Position numbers and translations under genes: made by a program
Notes under the pieces: model-generated
Databases searched by the model: none
What the model was told of the DNA's origin: nothing
Seen by the model: only the letters and a program-made list of their open reading frames with translations
Shown: piece after piece, positions 1 through 7,470 of the stretch
Position numbering within the stretch: the first letter of the stretch is position 1
Layout of the letters: every line of letters starts with the position of its first letter
Assembly (NCBI GenBank): GCA_002419385.1
Contig: DIFZ01000063.1
Coordinates: 1 to 16,741 of the forward strand
Origin: Geobacter sp. UBA5735
GTDB taxonomy: Bacteria; Desulfobacterota; Desulfuromonadia; Geobacterales; Geobacteraceae
DNA: 16,741 bases
Direction: 5' to 3'

Positions 1-101
1 GTGTCATTCCTGTCGCAGGGGCCACTGGCGGCGCTCTCCTCCCAGCAGTTCGTCTACGGTCAATAAGGGTCATACTTGATTTCGGGGACGGGCGAAAGTA
101 A
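1..101 (+). other. Left edge: possible tail of an unidentified plus-strand gene
   Basis: Two plus-strand frames are open from the window edge: one ends at a TAA at 64-66 (tail ...SSQQFVYGQ) and one at a TAA at 99-101 (it begins VIPVAGATGGALLPAV, a hydrophobic glycine/alanine-rich stretch). I recognise neither. Either could be the C-terminus of a gene convergent with the lipoprotein gene at 128-643, or both could be chance. The sequence to the left of the window would decide. Confidence 0.2.
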
Positions 102-124
102 TTGGGCACAGCAGCGGTTCGCCC
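90..124. terminator. Inverted repeat between convergent ends, possible weak terminator
   Basis: GGGCGAA at 90-96 is exactly complementary to TTCGCCC at 118-124, with a 21-nt loop. It lies immediately beyond the stop of the TssJ-type lipoprotein gene (minus strand, stop at 128-130). No T-tract follows on either strand, so a rho-independent terminator is only a possibility. Confidence 0.25.
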
Positions 125-127
125 TGT

Positions 128-643
128 TCACTTCTTCTCCTTCGCCTCTTCTATCCCTTCCGGACCCATGTGAAGCTTGATGTCCAGCTTTTTCGGGTTC
201 TTGAAAAGTGACGTCGGAATCTCGTAAATGCGTACGGAATTGGCTTTGTGCAGGGAATAGTAACCGGCGACCAGTCCCACGTATCGCGCCCCTTCCGCCC
301 GGTCAAGGGCTTCTTTGGTATTCTGCCCCGGCTGGACGATCAGCCGCTTGGCATAGGTGACGCCGGGATCGAAGCGGTTGCATTCCAGCAGGGCGGGCAG
401 CCCCCCCTTGCCGTCGACCAGATGGTTGAACCCGTTGAGGTCCTTGAGGTTGTAGATGCATACGACAAGGGTGTGGGGCCTGCTCTGGTAGAGGTTGAGC
501 AGGGGGTCGCCCTGCAAATGGATCATGAGCGCCTCCTTTTCATACTCCCAGCCGGCGTGGTCCACGCTGCGGGACCGAGACGAGCAGGACACTGCAGCCA
601 GACTGAACATCAAAAGCAAAATGATTGTCCATGACCTTTTCAT
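128..643 (-). CDS. tssJ: TssJ-type (VasD/SciN) type VI secretion lipoprotein
   Basis: 171-residue predicted lipoprotein. In type VI secretion, TssJ is an outer-membrane lipoprotein whose periplasmic domain binds TssM and helps anchor the membrane complex. A basic n-region (MKRSW), a hydrophobic stretch at residues 6-18 and a Cys at 20 (AAVSC) form a signal peptidase II site, although the -3 position is Ala rather than the usual Leu. The body carries the family pattern: LNLYQSRPHTLVVCIYNL at 49-66, a GF..LV turn near 71-76, LLECNRFDPGV near 85-95, the PGQ loop at 105-107, and RAEGARYVGLVAGYY at 115-129. The ATG at 643 is chosen because AGGAG lies 10 nt upstream and the signal peptide begins there; an in-frame ATG at 718 would add 25 basic residues. 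No other type VI gene is visible here, so it is isolated within the window. Family assignment is by pattern recognition only. Confidence 0.75.
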   Translation of the reverse strand: MKRSWTIILLLMFSLAAVSCSSRSRSVDHAGWEYEKEALMIHLQGDPLLNLYQSRPHTLVVCIYNLKDLNGFNHLVDGKGGLPALLECNRFDPGVTYAKRLIVQPGQNTKEALDRAEGARYVGLVAGYYSLHKANSVRIYEIPTSLFKNPKKLDIKLHMGPEGIEEAKEKK

Positions 644-671
644 CTTGTTACGTCTCCTGACAATTTTGTTT

Positions 672-706
672 CGATCGCCAATGGTAATGAACCGGAATGG
701 CGATCG
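672..706 (-). promoter_or_regulatory. Hairpin in the tssJ leader
   Basis: CGATCGCCA at 672-680 pairs perfectly with TGGCGATCG at 698-706. Inside the 17-nt loop, GGT and ACC (683-685 and 691-693) can pair again. It lies between the predicted transcription start (about 727) and the ATG at 643, so it would fold in the 5' untranslated RNA. It could equally be a DNA operator; no binding protein can be named. Confidence 0.45.
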
Positions 707-733
707 ACGCGCAACCAATACATAAGGGATATT

Positions 734-763
734 TTATTAGCACATATGATTTCATAATGTCAA
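734..763 (-). promoter_or_regulatory. Sigma-70-type promoter for the tssJ-like gene
   Basis: On the minus strand, a perfect -35 TTGACA (758-763) is followed after 18 nt by TAATAA (734-739), within an AT-rich patch. The predicted start near 727 gives a leader of about 84 nt that contains the hairpin at 672-706. Confidence 0.6.
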
Positions 764-1034
764 TTATTAATATTTGTTTAATGATTGGTCGCGTTTGAAA
801 TAACAAGGGAACGACCGGAATGCGGCCGTAACGACACCGATCTGATCGCCGCTTGAGTTGCACGCCGCGGAAAACCGGCCGGGAGGGTTGCGAAAAAGGG
901 ATGGATGAGGAATATGCGGATCGGGAATTCAGGGGATGATTGCGACCGCCTTCTCATTCAAAGGCGGCCGAGACTATTGGGTAGCGAAAGAGTGGGTTCA
1001 GTCGGTGTGCTTTTCAGCATCACCCATGGGCCGA

Positions 1035-1667
1035 TCACCCTTTGGGCACATAGGGGTTGGAGATCCGCTCGATGGCGATGGTTGAGGACGGTCCGTGACC
1101 AGGATACACCCGGGTCGTTTCCGGCAAGGTGAAAAGCCGCTGCTTGATGGAGCGGATGAGCACTTCCATCGACCCCCCGGGCAGGTCCGTCCTGCCGACG
1201 GATCCGTTGAACAGCGTGTCGCCGGTAAACACTGCACCCTCATCAGCGCTGTAGAGGCTGCATCCACCAGGAGAATGCCCGGGCGTGAAGACGACCTGCA
1301 GGCGCTGTTTGCCGAAGTCGATGGTCATGCCGTCCTCCAGGAATCCGTCCGGCTCCGGCGAATTCTCCACCTCGACGCCGAAGCTCCGGCCCGAAGCGGA
1401 AGCCATGGCGAGGAGGAAGGCATCCTTTTCATGGATCAGGTAGGTGGCCCCGGTGGCATCAAGCAAGGCACGATTACCGCCCACATGATCGAAGTGGCCG
1501 TGGGTGCTGATGAGATGTCTGACGTTCAATCCGCGGGATTTCACACGGCTGAGTATCCTGTCGACGCTGCCGCCCGCATCTATCACCACCGCTTCGCTGC
1601 TCTCCTCGCAGCCCAGTATGTAGCAGTTGACCTGCAGCGGTCCGACCGTTACGGTTTCGATGATCAT
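1035..1667 (-). CDS. Metallo-beta-lactamase-fold hydrolase, glyoxalase II-like (YcbL type)
   Basis: 210-residue cytoplasmic protein of the MBL superfamily, close to the small glyoxalase II-like/YcbL branch that hydrolyses thioesters such as hydroxyacyl-glutathione; the substrate here is unproven. All metal ligands are present: HxHxDH at His56, His58, Asp60 and His61, then His131 (PGHSPGG), Asp150 (TGDTLF) and His191 (YPGHGP). The family opening MIIETVTVGPLQVNCYIL is intact. The start is supported by AGGAGG 5 nt before the ATG. It follows the YbaK-type gene by 35 nt, so the two are probably cotranscribed. Its length is shorter than classical GloB (about 250 residues) because the C-terminal helical substrate-binding domain is absent, which is why I give no gene symbol. 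Confidence 0.85.
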   Translation of the reverse strand: MIIETVTVGPLQVNCYILGCEESSEAVVIDAGGSVDRILSRVKSRGLNVRHLISTHGHFDHVGGNRALLDATGATYLIHEKDAFLLAMASASGRSFGVEVENSPEPDGFLEDGMTIDFGKQRLQVVFTPGHSPGGCSLYSADEGAVFTGDTLFNGSVGRTDLPGGSMEVLIRSIKQRLFTLPETTRVYPGHGPSSTIAIERISNPYVPKG

Positions 1668-1702
1668 GGTTTCCTCCTGACTGCTTCAATGCACTGCTGA
1701 TC

Positions 1703-2191
1703 CTACTGCCTGATGCCGACCCTGACCCTGGTGGCCGAGAGGATGCGTTCCGCGTCATGCGGCGAGATGCTGACGAGAAATCCACGCTTGCCGCCGTTGA
1801 TATAGATCTCCGGCAGATCCAGGATCGTCTCTTCCATGTAGACCGGAATCGACTGCTTGGTACCGAACGGAGAGGTCCCTCCCACCTGGTATCCGGTCAG
1901 CCGGGTGGCCTTGTCCGGCCTACAGGGTGCGATGCTTTTCACCCCCAGGCTCCTGGCCAGTTCCCTGGTGGATACCTGGAGGTCGCCGTGCATGAGAACG
2001 ATCAGGGCGTTACCCCCGTCATCCTCCATTATGAGAGTCTTTACTACAGAATGCTCGGGGACGTCAAGTTCCCTGGCGCATACCGCGGTCCCTCCCTTTT
2101 CTTCGTACGCATACAGATGAGGGGCAAAGGGGACCTTCTTGTCCCGCAGCAGCCGGATCGCGGGGGTTACGGGAAGCTTGTCCTTTGACAT
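1703..2191 (-). CDS. ybaK: YbaK/EbsC-type Cys-tRNA(Pro)/aminoacyl-tRNA deacylase
   Basis: 162-residue protein of the YbaK/ProX family. These trans-editing enzymes hydrolyse mischarged tRNAs, classically Cys-tRNA(Pro), in the cytoplasm. Visible family features are TPAIRLLRDKKVPF at 9-22, the conserved functional lysine in VVKTLIM (Lys51), and the GGTSPFG loop at 104-110. The length is normal for the family (about 155-165). The ATG at 2191 is chosen over an upstream in-frame ATG at 2269 because GAGG lies about 7 nt before it and homology begins there; the longer form would also run back over the terminator at 2218-2242. It lies 35 nt upstream of the metallo-hydrolase. The cold-shock gene's terminator ends only 26 nt before this start codon, so expression depends on readthrough or on a promoter I cannot see. 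Confidence 0.88.
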   Translation of the reverse strand: MSKDKLPVTPAIRLLRDKKVPFAPHLYAYEEKGGTAVCARELDVPEHSVVKTLIMEDDGGNALIVLMHGDLQVSTRELARSLGVKSIAPCRPDKATRLTGYQVGGTSPFGTKQSIPVYMEETILDLPEIYINGGKRGFLVSISPHDAERILSATRVRVGIRQ

Positions 2192-2217
2192 GCGGATTCC
2201 TCGTGGCTGATGGCATG

Positions 2218-2242
2218 AAAAAGCCCCGGATTTCTCCAGGGC
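2218..2242 (-). terminator. Rho-independent terminator of the cold-shock gene
   Basis: On the minus strand, GCCCTGG (2242-2236) pairs with CCGGGGC (2229-2223) across a 6-nt loop, with one G-U pair. TTTTT follows directly (2222-2218). It stands 26 bases after the cold-shock stop codon and 26 bases before the ybaK ATG. Confidence 0.8.
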
Positions 2243-2268
2243 TCTCTGCCTTTCACTGCCGGATGACA

Positions 2269-2469
2269 TTACAGCTTGGAAACATTCGCCGCCTGGGGCC
2301 CTTTCGCTCCCTGGACCACGTCGAAATTGACCTCCTGCCCTTCAGCAAGGGATTTGAAGCCGTCCCCCTGAATGGAAGAAAAATGCACGAACACGTCCTG
2401 GCCGTTTTCCTGCTCGATGAAACCAAATCCTTTGCTGTCATTGAACCACTTCACCACGCCTCTTACCAT
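2269..2469 (-). CDS. Cold-shock domain protein (CspA family)
   Basis: 66-residue single cold-shock domain, the usual CspA length. These small OB-fold proteins bind single-stranded RNA/DNA and act as RNA chaperones in the cytoplasm. RNP1 is KGFGFI at 13-18 and RNP2 is VFVHF at 26-30; the MVRGVVKWFNDSKGFG opening and the GPQAANV ending are typical. AGGAGG lies 8 nt before the ATG at 2469. An in-frame ATG 9 codons upstream would put the Shine-Dalgarno sequence inside the gene, so I reject it. It stands alone between ppdK (with a hairpin at 2549-2576) and ybaK, and has its own terminator (2218-2242). Which csp paralogue it is cannot be said. Confidence 0.93.
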   Translation of the reverse strand: MVRGVVKWFNDSKGFGFIEQENGQDVFVHFSSIQGDGFKSLAEGQEVNFDVVQGAKGPQAANVSKL

Positions 2470-2548
2470 TCCCGCTTCCTCCTGTCGGTTGCTCACCTTG
2501 CCTGTCCGGACGCACCCCTTGTACGGTTGCGAACCGGGTTCCAGGGAA

Positions 2549-2576
2549 ATGCCCGGCAGTCTCCCCGGCCGGGCAT
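2549..2576 (-). terminator. Hairpin after ppdK, probable terminator
   Basis: A 9-bp perfect stem (ATGCCCGGC at 2549-2557 and GCCGGGCAT at 2568-2576) with a 10-nt loop lies 24 bases downstream of the ppdK stop. Only a short TT follows on the minus strand, so termination may be partial or factor-assisted. Confidence 0.5.
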
Positions 2577-2600
2577 GTTCCCGATTTCTTCCTCAGCCTG

Positions 2601-5291
2601 TCAGACGGTACGGCTGGACTGGTCGGATCCGAGCTGTTCCTGCAGTGCTGCGTGGGCCGCCGCCAAACGTGCGATGGGCACGCGGAACGGCGAGCAGGAA
2701 ACATAGTCAAGCCCGACCTTGTGGCAGAAAATAACCGAAGCGGGATCGCCCCCATGTTCGCCGCAGATGCCGATCTTGAGTTTCTTCCTGGTTGCCCGTC
2801 CCTTTTCGCAGCCGATCTTCACCAGCTGGCCGACGCCCGACTGATCGATTGACACGAAGGGATCCTCCTGGAGAATACCTTTTTCCACATAAAAGGGCAG
2901 GAACTTGCCGGCGTCATCACGCGAAAGGCCGAAGGTGGTCTGGGTAAGGTCGTTGGTGCCGAAGGAGAAGAATTCGGCTTCCCGGGCTATTTCGTCTGCG
3001 CACAGGGCCGCCCGTGGAAGTTCGATCATCGTGCCGATCAGGTATTTCACCTTCACGCCGTACTTCTCCATGACCTCCTGACAGATCTTCACCGCATTGG
3101 CCTTGATGCTGCTGAGCTCCTCGACCACCGCAACGAGGGGAATCATGATCTCGGGGACGATGGTGAAGCCCTCGTTCTTGTTCAGTTCGCAGGCAGCCTC
3201 CATGATTGCCTGGACCTGCATGTCATAGATCTCCGGAAAGGTCACGCCGAGGCGGCAGCCGCGATGGCCCAGCATGGGATTGAATTCATGGAGGTATTCG
3301 ACTTTGTGCTTGAGTTTCTCCACGCTGACTCCCATGGTCAGGGAAAGCGCTTCGATATCCTTGTCCTCCTGGGGAAGGAACTCGTGCAGCGGCGGATCGA
3401 GCAGCCGGATCGTTACCGGAAGGCCTTTCATTTCCCGGAAGATGCCGATGAAATCACCCTTTTGCATGGGCAGGATCTTGGCCAGGGCCTTTTTCCTCCC
3501 CTCGACCTCTTCGGACAGGATCATCTCCCTGACGGCGGCGATGCGGTCAGCCTCGAAGAACATGTGCTCGGTGCGGGTGAGACCGATCCCTTCGGCGCCG
3601 AAATCGCGGGCTATACGGGCATCTTTCGGTGTATCGGCATTGGCCCGGACTCCCAGCTTCCGATATTCGTCCACCCAGCCCATGATGGTCTTGAACTCGC
3701 CGGTGAGCTGGGGCGGCACCGTAGGCACCTGTCCGAGAATCACCTCTCCGACTCCGCCATCCAGGGTTATAATGTCACCCTTGCTGACAGTGACGCCGTT
3801 TACCGAGAATTCGTTGGCCGCATAATCGACCTTGATTGATCCGCAGCCGGCAACACAGCATTTGCCCATGCCGCGGGCAACGACGGCTGCATGGGAGGTC
3901 ATGCCGCCCCTGGCGGTAAGGATGCCTTGCGCGGCATTCATGCCGTGGATGTCTTCCGGACTGGTCTCAATTCTGACCAGGATCACCTTGAGACCCAGTT
4001 TTGCTGCCGCCTCGGCCTCGTCCGCGGTGAAAACAACACTGCCGCTGGCTGCTCCAGGCGACGCAGGCAGGCCCTTGGCTATGACATCTCGCGGAGCCTT
4101 GGGATCCAGTGAGGGGTGGAGGAGCTGGTCCAGCTGGTCGGGAGAGACCCTGAGAACCGCTGTTTTCTCGTCGATCAGCCCTTCCTTCACCATGTCAACC
4201 GCAATCTTGATCGAAGCCCGCGAGGTTCGCTTGCCGTTCCTGGTCTGCAGCATGAAGAGCTTGCCCTTCTCTATGGTGAACTCGATGTCCTGCATGTCCC
4301 TGTAGTGCTTCTCCAGTATGTCGCGGATCTTCACCAACTGCTGGTAGCACTCGGGCATGACGTCTTCCATGGCCGGCAGGTCGCCTTCCTTGTGCTTGGC
4401 GCGGTTGATGGGCTGGGGGGTGCGGATGCCGGCGACCACGTCCTCTCCCTGGGCATTGACCAGGTATTCGCCGTAAAAGTAGTTTTCGCCGTTGGACGGA
4501 TCGCGGGTGAAGGCGACGCCGGTGGCGCAATCGTCACCCATGTTGCCGAACACCATGGCCTGGACGTTGACCGCCGTGCCCCAGTCTGCCGGAATGTTGT
4601 GCAGCCTGCGGTAGGTTATGGCCCGCTGGTTCATCCATGAGCCGAACACGGCGCCGATCGCCCCCCAGAGCTGCTCCTGCGGGTCATCCGGGAACTCCTG
4701 GTCCAGGGTTTCCTGGATCTTTGCCTTGTATTTGCCCACCAGGTCCTTCCAGTCCTCTGCCGTCAGTTCCGTGTCGAGGTGAACGTTCTTTTCCTCTTTT
4801 TTCTGCTCCAGCAGTTCCTCCAGGAGCGAACCGTCCATGCCCATCACCACGTTGGAGTACATCTGGACAAAGCGGCGGTAGGCATCATAGGCGAACCGTT
4901 CGTCGCCGCTCTGCTTGATGATGCCCTGGATGGTGGTCTCGTTGAGGCCAAGGTTCAGGACCGTATCCATCATTCCCGGCATGGAGGCGCGGGCGCCGGA
5001 GCGGACCGAGAAAAGCAGGGGCTTGTCGGGATCGCCGAACGTCTTGTCCAGCAGTTTCTCGACCATGGCGATGTTTGCGTTGACCTCGTCTTTCAGGGAG
5101 GAGGGGTAATTCCGGTCGTTCTTGTAGAAATCTGTACATACTTCCGTCGTCAGGGTGAAGCCGGGCGGGACGGGCAGCCCGATGCTGGTCATCTCAGCCA
5201 GGTTGGCCCCCTTTCCGCCAAGCAGGTTTTTCATTTCCGCAGTCCCTTCCGCTTTGCCATTGCCGAAGAAGTAGACATATTTAGCCGACAT
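2601..5291 (-). CDS. ppdK: Pyruvate, phosphate dikinase
   Basis: 896-residue PPDK, which interconverts pyruvate + ATP + Pi and PEP + AMP + PPi in the cytoplasm. The N-terminal ATP-grasp region is seen in LLGGKGANLAEM (23-34), SVRSGARASMPGMMDT (95-110) and the TRDP..GE segment (262-269). The central swivelling domain has the phospho-histidine motif GGMTSHAAVVARG, with catalytic His467 and the Thr465 typical of PPDK. The C-terminal PEP/pyruvate barrel has FGTNDLTQTTFG and the catalytic Cys843 in GICGEHGGDP. Length is close to bacterial PPDK (about 875-900). The ATG at 5291 has AGGAGG 6 nt upstream; an in-frame start 12 codons earlier lacks family support. It lies 114 bases downstream of glyS on the same strand, with a large hairpin between. 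No convincing sigma-70 promoter is visible in that gap, so part of its transcription may come from glyQS. The PPDK motifs distinguish it from PEP synthase. Confidence 0.96.
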   Translation of the reverse strand: MSAKYVYFFGNGKAEGTAEMKNLLGGKGANLAEMTSIGLPVPPGFTLTTEVCTDFYKNDRNYPSSLKDEVNANIAMVEKLLDKTFGDPDKPLLFSVRSGARASMPGMMDTVLNLGLNETTIQGIIKQSGDERFAYDAYRRFVQMYSNVVMGMDGSLLEELLEQKKEEKNVHLDTELTAEDWKDLVGKYKAKIQETLDQEFPDDPQEQLWGAIGAVFGSWMNQRAITYRRLHNIPADWGTAVNVQAMVFGNMGDDCATGVAFTRDPSNGENYFYGEYLVNAQGEDVVAGIRTPQPINRAKHKEGDLPAMEDVMPECYQQLVKIRDILEKHYRDMQDIEFTIEKGKLFMLQTRNGKRTSRASIKIAVDMVKEGLIDEKTAVLRVSPDQLDQLLHPSLDPKAPRDVIAKGLPASPGAASGSVVFTADEAEAAAKLGLKVILVRIETSPEDIHGMNAAQGILTARGGMTSHAAVVARGMGKCCVAGCGSIKVDYAANEFSVNGVTVSKGDIITLDGGVGEVILGQVPTVPPQLTGEFKTIMGWVDEYRKLGVRANADTPKDARIARDFGAEGIGLTRTEHMFFEADRIAAVREMILSEEVEGRKKALAKILPMQKGDFIGIFREMKGLPVTIRLLDPPLHEFLPQEDKDIEALSLTMGVSVEKLKHKVEYLHEFNPMLGHRGCRLGVTFPEIYDMQVQAIMEAACELNKNEGFTIVPEIMIPLVAVVEELSSIKANAVKICQEVMEKYGVKVKYLIGTMIELPRAALCADEIAREAEFFSFGTNDLTQTTFGLSRDDAGKFLPFYVEKGILQEDPFVSIDQSGVGQLVKIGCEKGRATRKKLKIGICGEHGGDPASVIFCHKVGLDYVSCSPFRVPIARLAAAHAALQEQLGSDQSSRTV

Positions 5292-5341
5292 ACCAATCCT
5301 CCTAGGAATCGTTCTGGTCTCTACCACAAAATTTGAATGAG

Positions 5342-5397
5342 AAGGGTTCCCGCAGCCACATTCCGCGTGCGTGCGGCAACTGCGGGAAACGGCCCTT
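5342..5397 (-). terminator. Large imperfect hairpin between glyS and ppdK
   Basis: TTCCCGCAG (5347-5355) and CTGCGGGAA (5380-5388) form a 9-bp stem. An outer AAGGG/CCCTT pair (5342-5346 and 5393-5397) and an inner CCGC/GCGG pair extend it. It starts a few bases after the glyS stop. No T-run follows on the minus strand, so it may be a processing or attenuation element rather than a simple terminator. Confidence 0.45.
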
Positions 5398-5405
5398 CCG
5401 CCTGT

Positions 5406-7469
5406 TCAGGCTGAAAGTCTCGAAAAGTCCGCGATCGATCCGAACAACCGGGAAATACCCGTCAGCAGGGCAAGCCGGTTGTTCCGCACCTGCTCATCAT
5501 CGGCCATCACCATCACCCGGTCGAAGAATGCGTCGACCGGGCCACGCAAACCGGCTATCTCGACGAGAGCGCCAAGGTAATTTTTTGTGCCGATCATCCC
5601 CCGGGCGATGGCGGCAACGCCGTCGAAAGCGCTGAACAGATCCCTTTCAGCGTCTTCCTGGAAGAGGGTTTCCTCCACCGGCAGGTCGAGACCGTTCTTG
5701 ACCATATTGCAGACCCGCTTGAACGCGACCGCGAGGGGTTCGAAGTCCTCTCTCCCCTTGAACTCCGCCAGGGCGCCTATCCGGGCGGCAGCGTCATTGA
5801 GGTCGTCGAAGGCCACCGCAACCGCTGAATCGACCACATCCGCAGGATAGCGCCCCGCCATCAGGTTCACATAGCGTCCGCGGAAGAACTCCAGCACATC
5901 GCTCTTGACCTCCGCCGGGTCGCGAGAAAGTTTGTCCCTCAGCAACTCCAGGGAAGAGTCGATGAGCGCGGAAAGGGAAACACCGTATCCCCGGTCCACT
6001 ACGATCGCGATGATGCCCAGTGCTGAGCGGCGCAATGCATAGGGGTCCGCGGTACCGGTAGGAATCAGGCCCACGCCGAAGCAGCCGCAGATGGTGTCAA
6101 GCTTGTCAGCAATTGACACCAGCGACCCGACAGGAGTCGTGGGGAGCTCACCGCCCGCCTGGTTCGGCAGGTAGTGTTCGTGGATCGCCGTGGCCACATC
6201 CGGGTCTTCATTGGCATACAGGGCATACTCGCGGCCCATCACCCCCTGCAGTTCAGGGAATTCCCCCACCATGCCGGTCACCAGGTCGGCCTTGCACAGA
6301 TAGGCCGCCCGCAGCACCTTATCTTTCATCCCGGGGCACAACTGGTCCGCCAGCCTGCCGGCCAGCTCCCGGAACCGTTCCATCTTTTCGTAGGATGTGC
6401 CGAGTCTGGCCTGGTAGACAACCCCTTTCAGATCCTCGACGCGGTCTTCCAGCGGCGTCTTCCGGTCTTCGTCGAAGAAGAACCGGGCATCGGAAAGGCG
6501 CGCACGCAAAACCCGCTCGTTGCCCTTGACCACCACGGCCGGGTCTTCAGCCAACGTATTGTTGACCGTGATGAAATGGGGCAGCAGCTTCCCTTCCCCG
6601 TCCACGATCGAGAAATAGCGCTGGTGCTCGCGCATGGAAGTTATGAGAACCTCGCGGGGCACCTGGAGAAAATCCAGCGGGAAACTGCCGCAGACCACGC
6701 TCGGGTATTCCACCAGGAAGGTGACCTGCTCCAGCAGCTCCTCATCGGCCAGTACCCGGCCGCCCGTGGCGCGGGCCGCCTGCTCAACCTCGCGCCTGAT
6801 GATCTCTTTCCTTTTTTCCGGATCGGGAATGACGAAATGCCGTTCGCATTCATCCAGGTAGTGGTTGAAGTCCCTGACCGGAAAAGCCGCATTGGCCATG
6901 AAACGGTGGCCGCGGGACATGCTGCCGCTGTTGACGGAGCCGAAGGTGAACGGGACCACCACTCCGTCGAACAGGGCGACGATCCAGTGGATCGGTCGGG
7001 CGAAGCGGACATCCAGGTCGCCCCAGCGCATGGATTTGCGAAAGGGGATGGCGCCCACCATCCGTGGCAGGATTTCGGTAAGGATCTCCGCCGTCGGCCG
7101 GCCGATCAGCCGCTTGGTCACGGCCACATACTCGCCCTTTTCCGTTTCGACGACGGTCAGGTCCTGCACCTCAACGCCCTGGCCCTTGGCAAAGCCCTCA
7201 GCTGCCCTGGTGGGTTTGCCGTCGGCGTCAAAGGCGACCTTTTTCGCCGGCCCCATGGCAGTCACATCCGCGTCGGGCTGCCGGCCTGCCACGTCGTTCA
7301 CGTGCAGGGCCAGCCTGCGCGGTGTGGCAAAGGTGCGAATCTCGCCGTGGGAAATCCTGGCTGTTTCCAGTTCCTTGCGGATGAGGCTGTCCATATCGGC
7401 CATGGCCCTGGGCAGAAAAGCCGCCGGGATTTCTTCGGTGCCGATTTCGAGGAAGAGTTCCGGAGCCAT
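5406..7469 (-). CDS. glyS: Glycyl-tRNA synthetase beta subunit
   Basis: 687-residue beta subunit of the bacterial alpha2beta2 glycyl-tRNA synthetase, which attaches glycine to tRNA-Gly in the cytoplasm; the beta chain mainly binds tRNA. It opens with the family signature LFLEIGTEEIPA (5-16). TPRRLALHV (49-57), the RWGDLDVRFARPIHWIVAL block (148-166), KADLVTGMVGEFPELQGVMG (393-412), AIHEHYLP (428-435) and GLIPTGTADPYALRR (467-481) follow in the expected order. Length is normal (about 680-700). The ATG at 7469 is one base beyond the glyQ stop, with a purine-rich AAAGGGGGG sequence about 7 nt upstream, inside the end of glyQ. It is therefore translationally close-coupled to glyQ, as expected for stoichiometric subunits. 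Confidence 0.97.
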   Translation of the reverse strand: MAPELFLEIGTEEIPAAFLPRAMADMDSLIRKELETARISHGEIRTFATPRRLALHVNDVAGRQPDADVTAMGPAKKVAFDADGKPTRAAEGFAKGQGVEVQDLTVVETEKGEYVAVTKRLIGRPTAEILTEILPRMVGAIPFRKSMRWGDLDVRFARPIHWIVALFDGVVVPFTFGSVNSGSMSRGHRFMANAAFPVRDFNHYLDECERHFVIPDPEKRKEIIRREVEQAARATGGRVLADEELLEQVTFLVEYPSVVCGSFPLDFLQVPREVLITSMREHQRYFSIVDGEGKLLPHFITVNNTLAEDPAVVVKGNERVLRARLSDARFFFDEDRKTPLEDRVEDLKGVVYQARLGTSYEKMERFRELAGRLADQLCPGMKDKVLRAAYLCKADLVTGMVGEFPELQGVMGREYALYANEDPDVATAIHEHYLPNQAGGELPTTPVGSLVSIADKLDTICGCFGVGLIPTGTADPYALRRSALGIIAIVVDRGYGVSLSALIDSSLELLRDKLSRDPAEVKSDVLEFFRGRYVNLMAGRYPADVVDSAVAVAFDDLNDAAARIGALAEFKGREDFEPLAVAFKRVCNMVKNGLDLPVEETLFQEDAERDLFSAFDGVAAIARGMIGTKNYLGALVEIAGLRGPVDAFFDRVMVMADDEQVRNNRLALLTGISRLFGSIADFSRLSA

Positions 7470-7470
7470 C

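Larger units (their letters stand above)
644..1034. other. Gene-free stretch of about 390 bases
   Basis: I see no credible coding sequence here. The left part holds the leader hairpin (672-706) and promoter (734-763) of the tssJ-like gene, in a markedly AT-rich patch at about 718-800. The right part is GC-rich. It contains a short inverted repeat (CCGCCTT at 946-952 and AAGGCGG at 961-967, 8-nt loop) downstream of the metallo-hydrolase gene, with no T-tract on either side, so it is only a weak terminator candidate. Confidence 0.5.
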
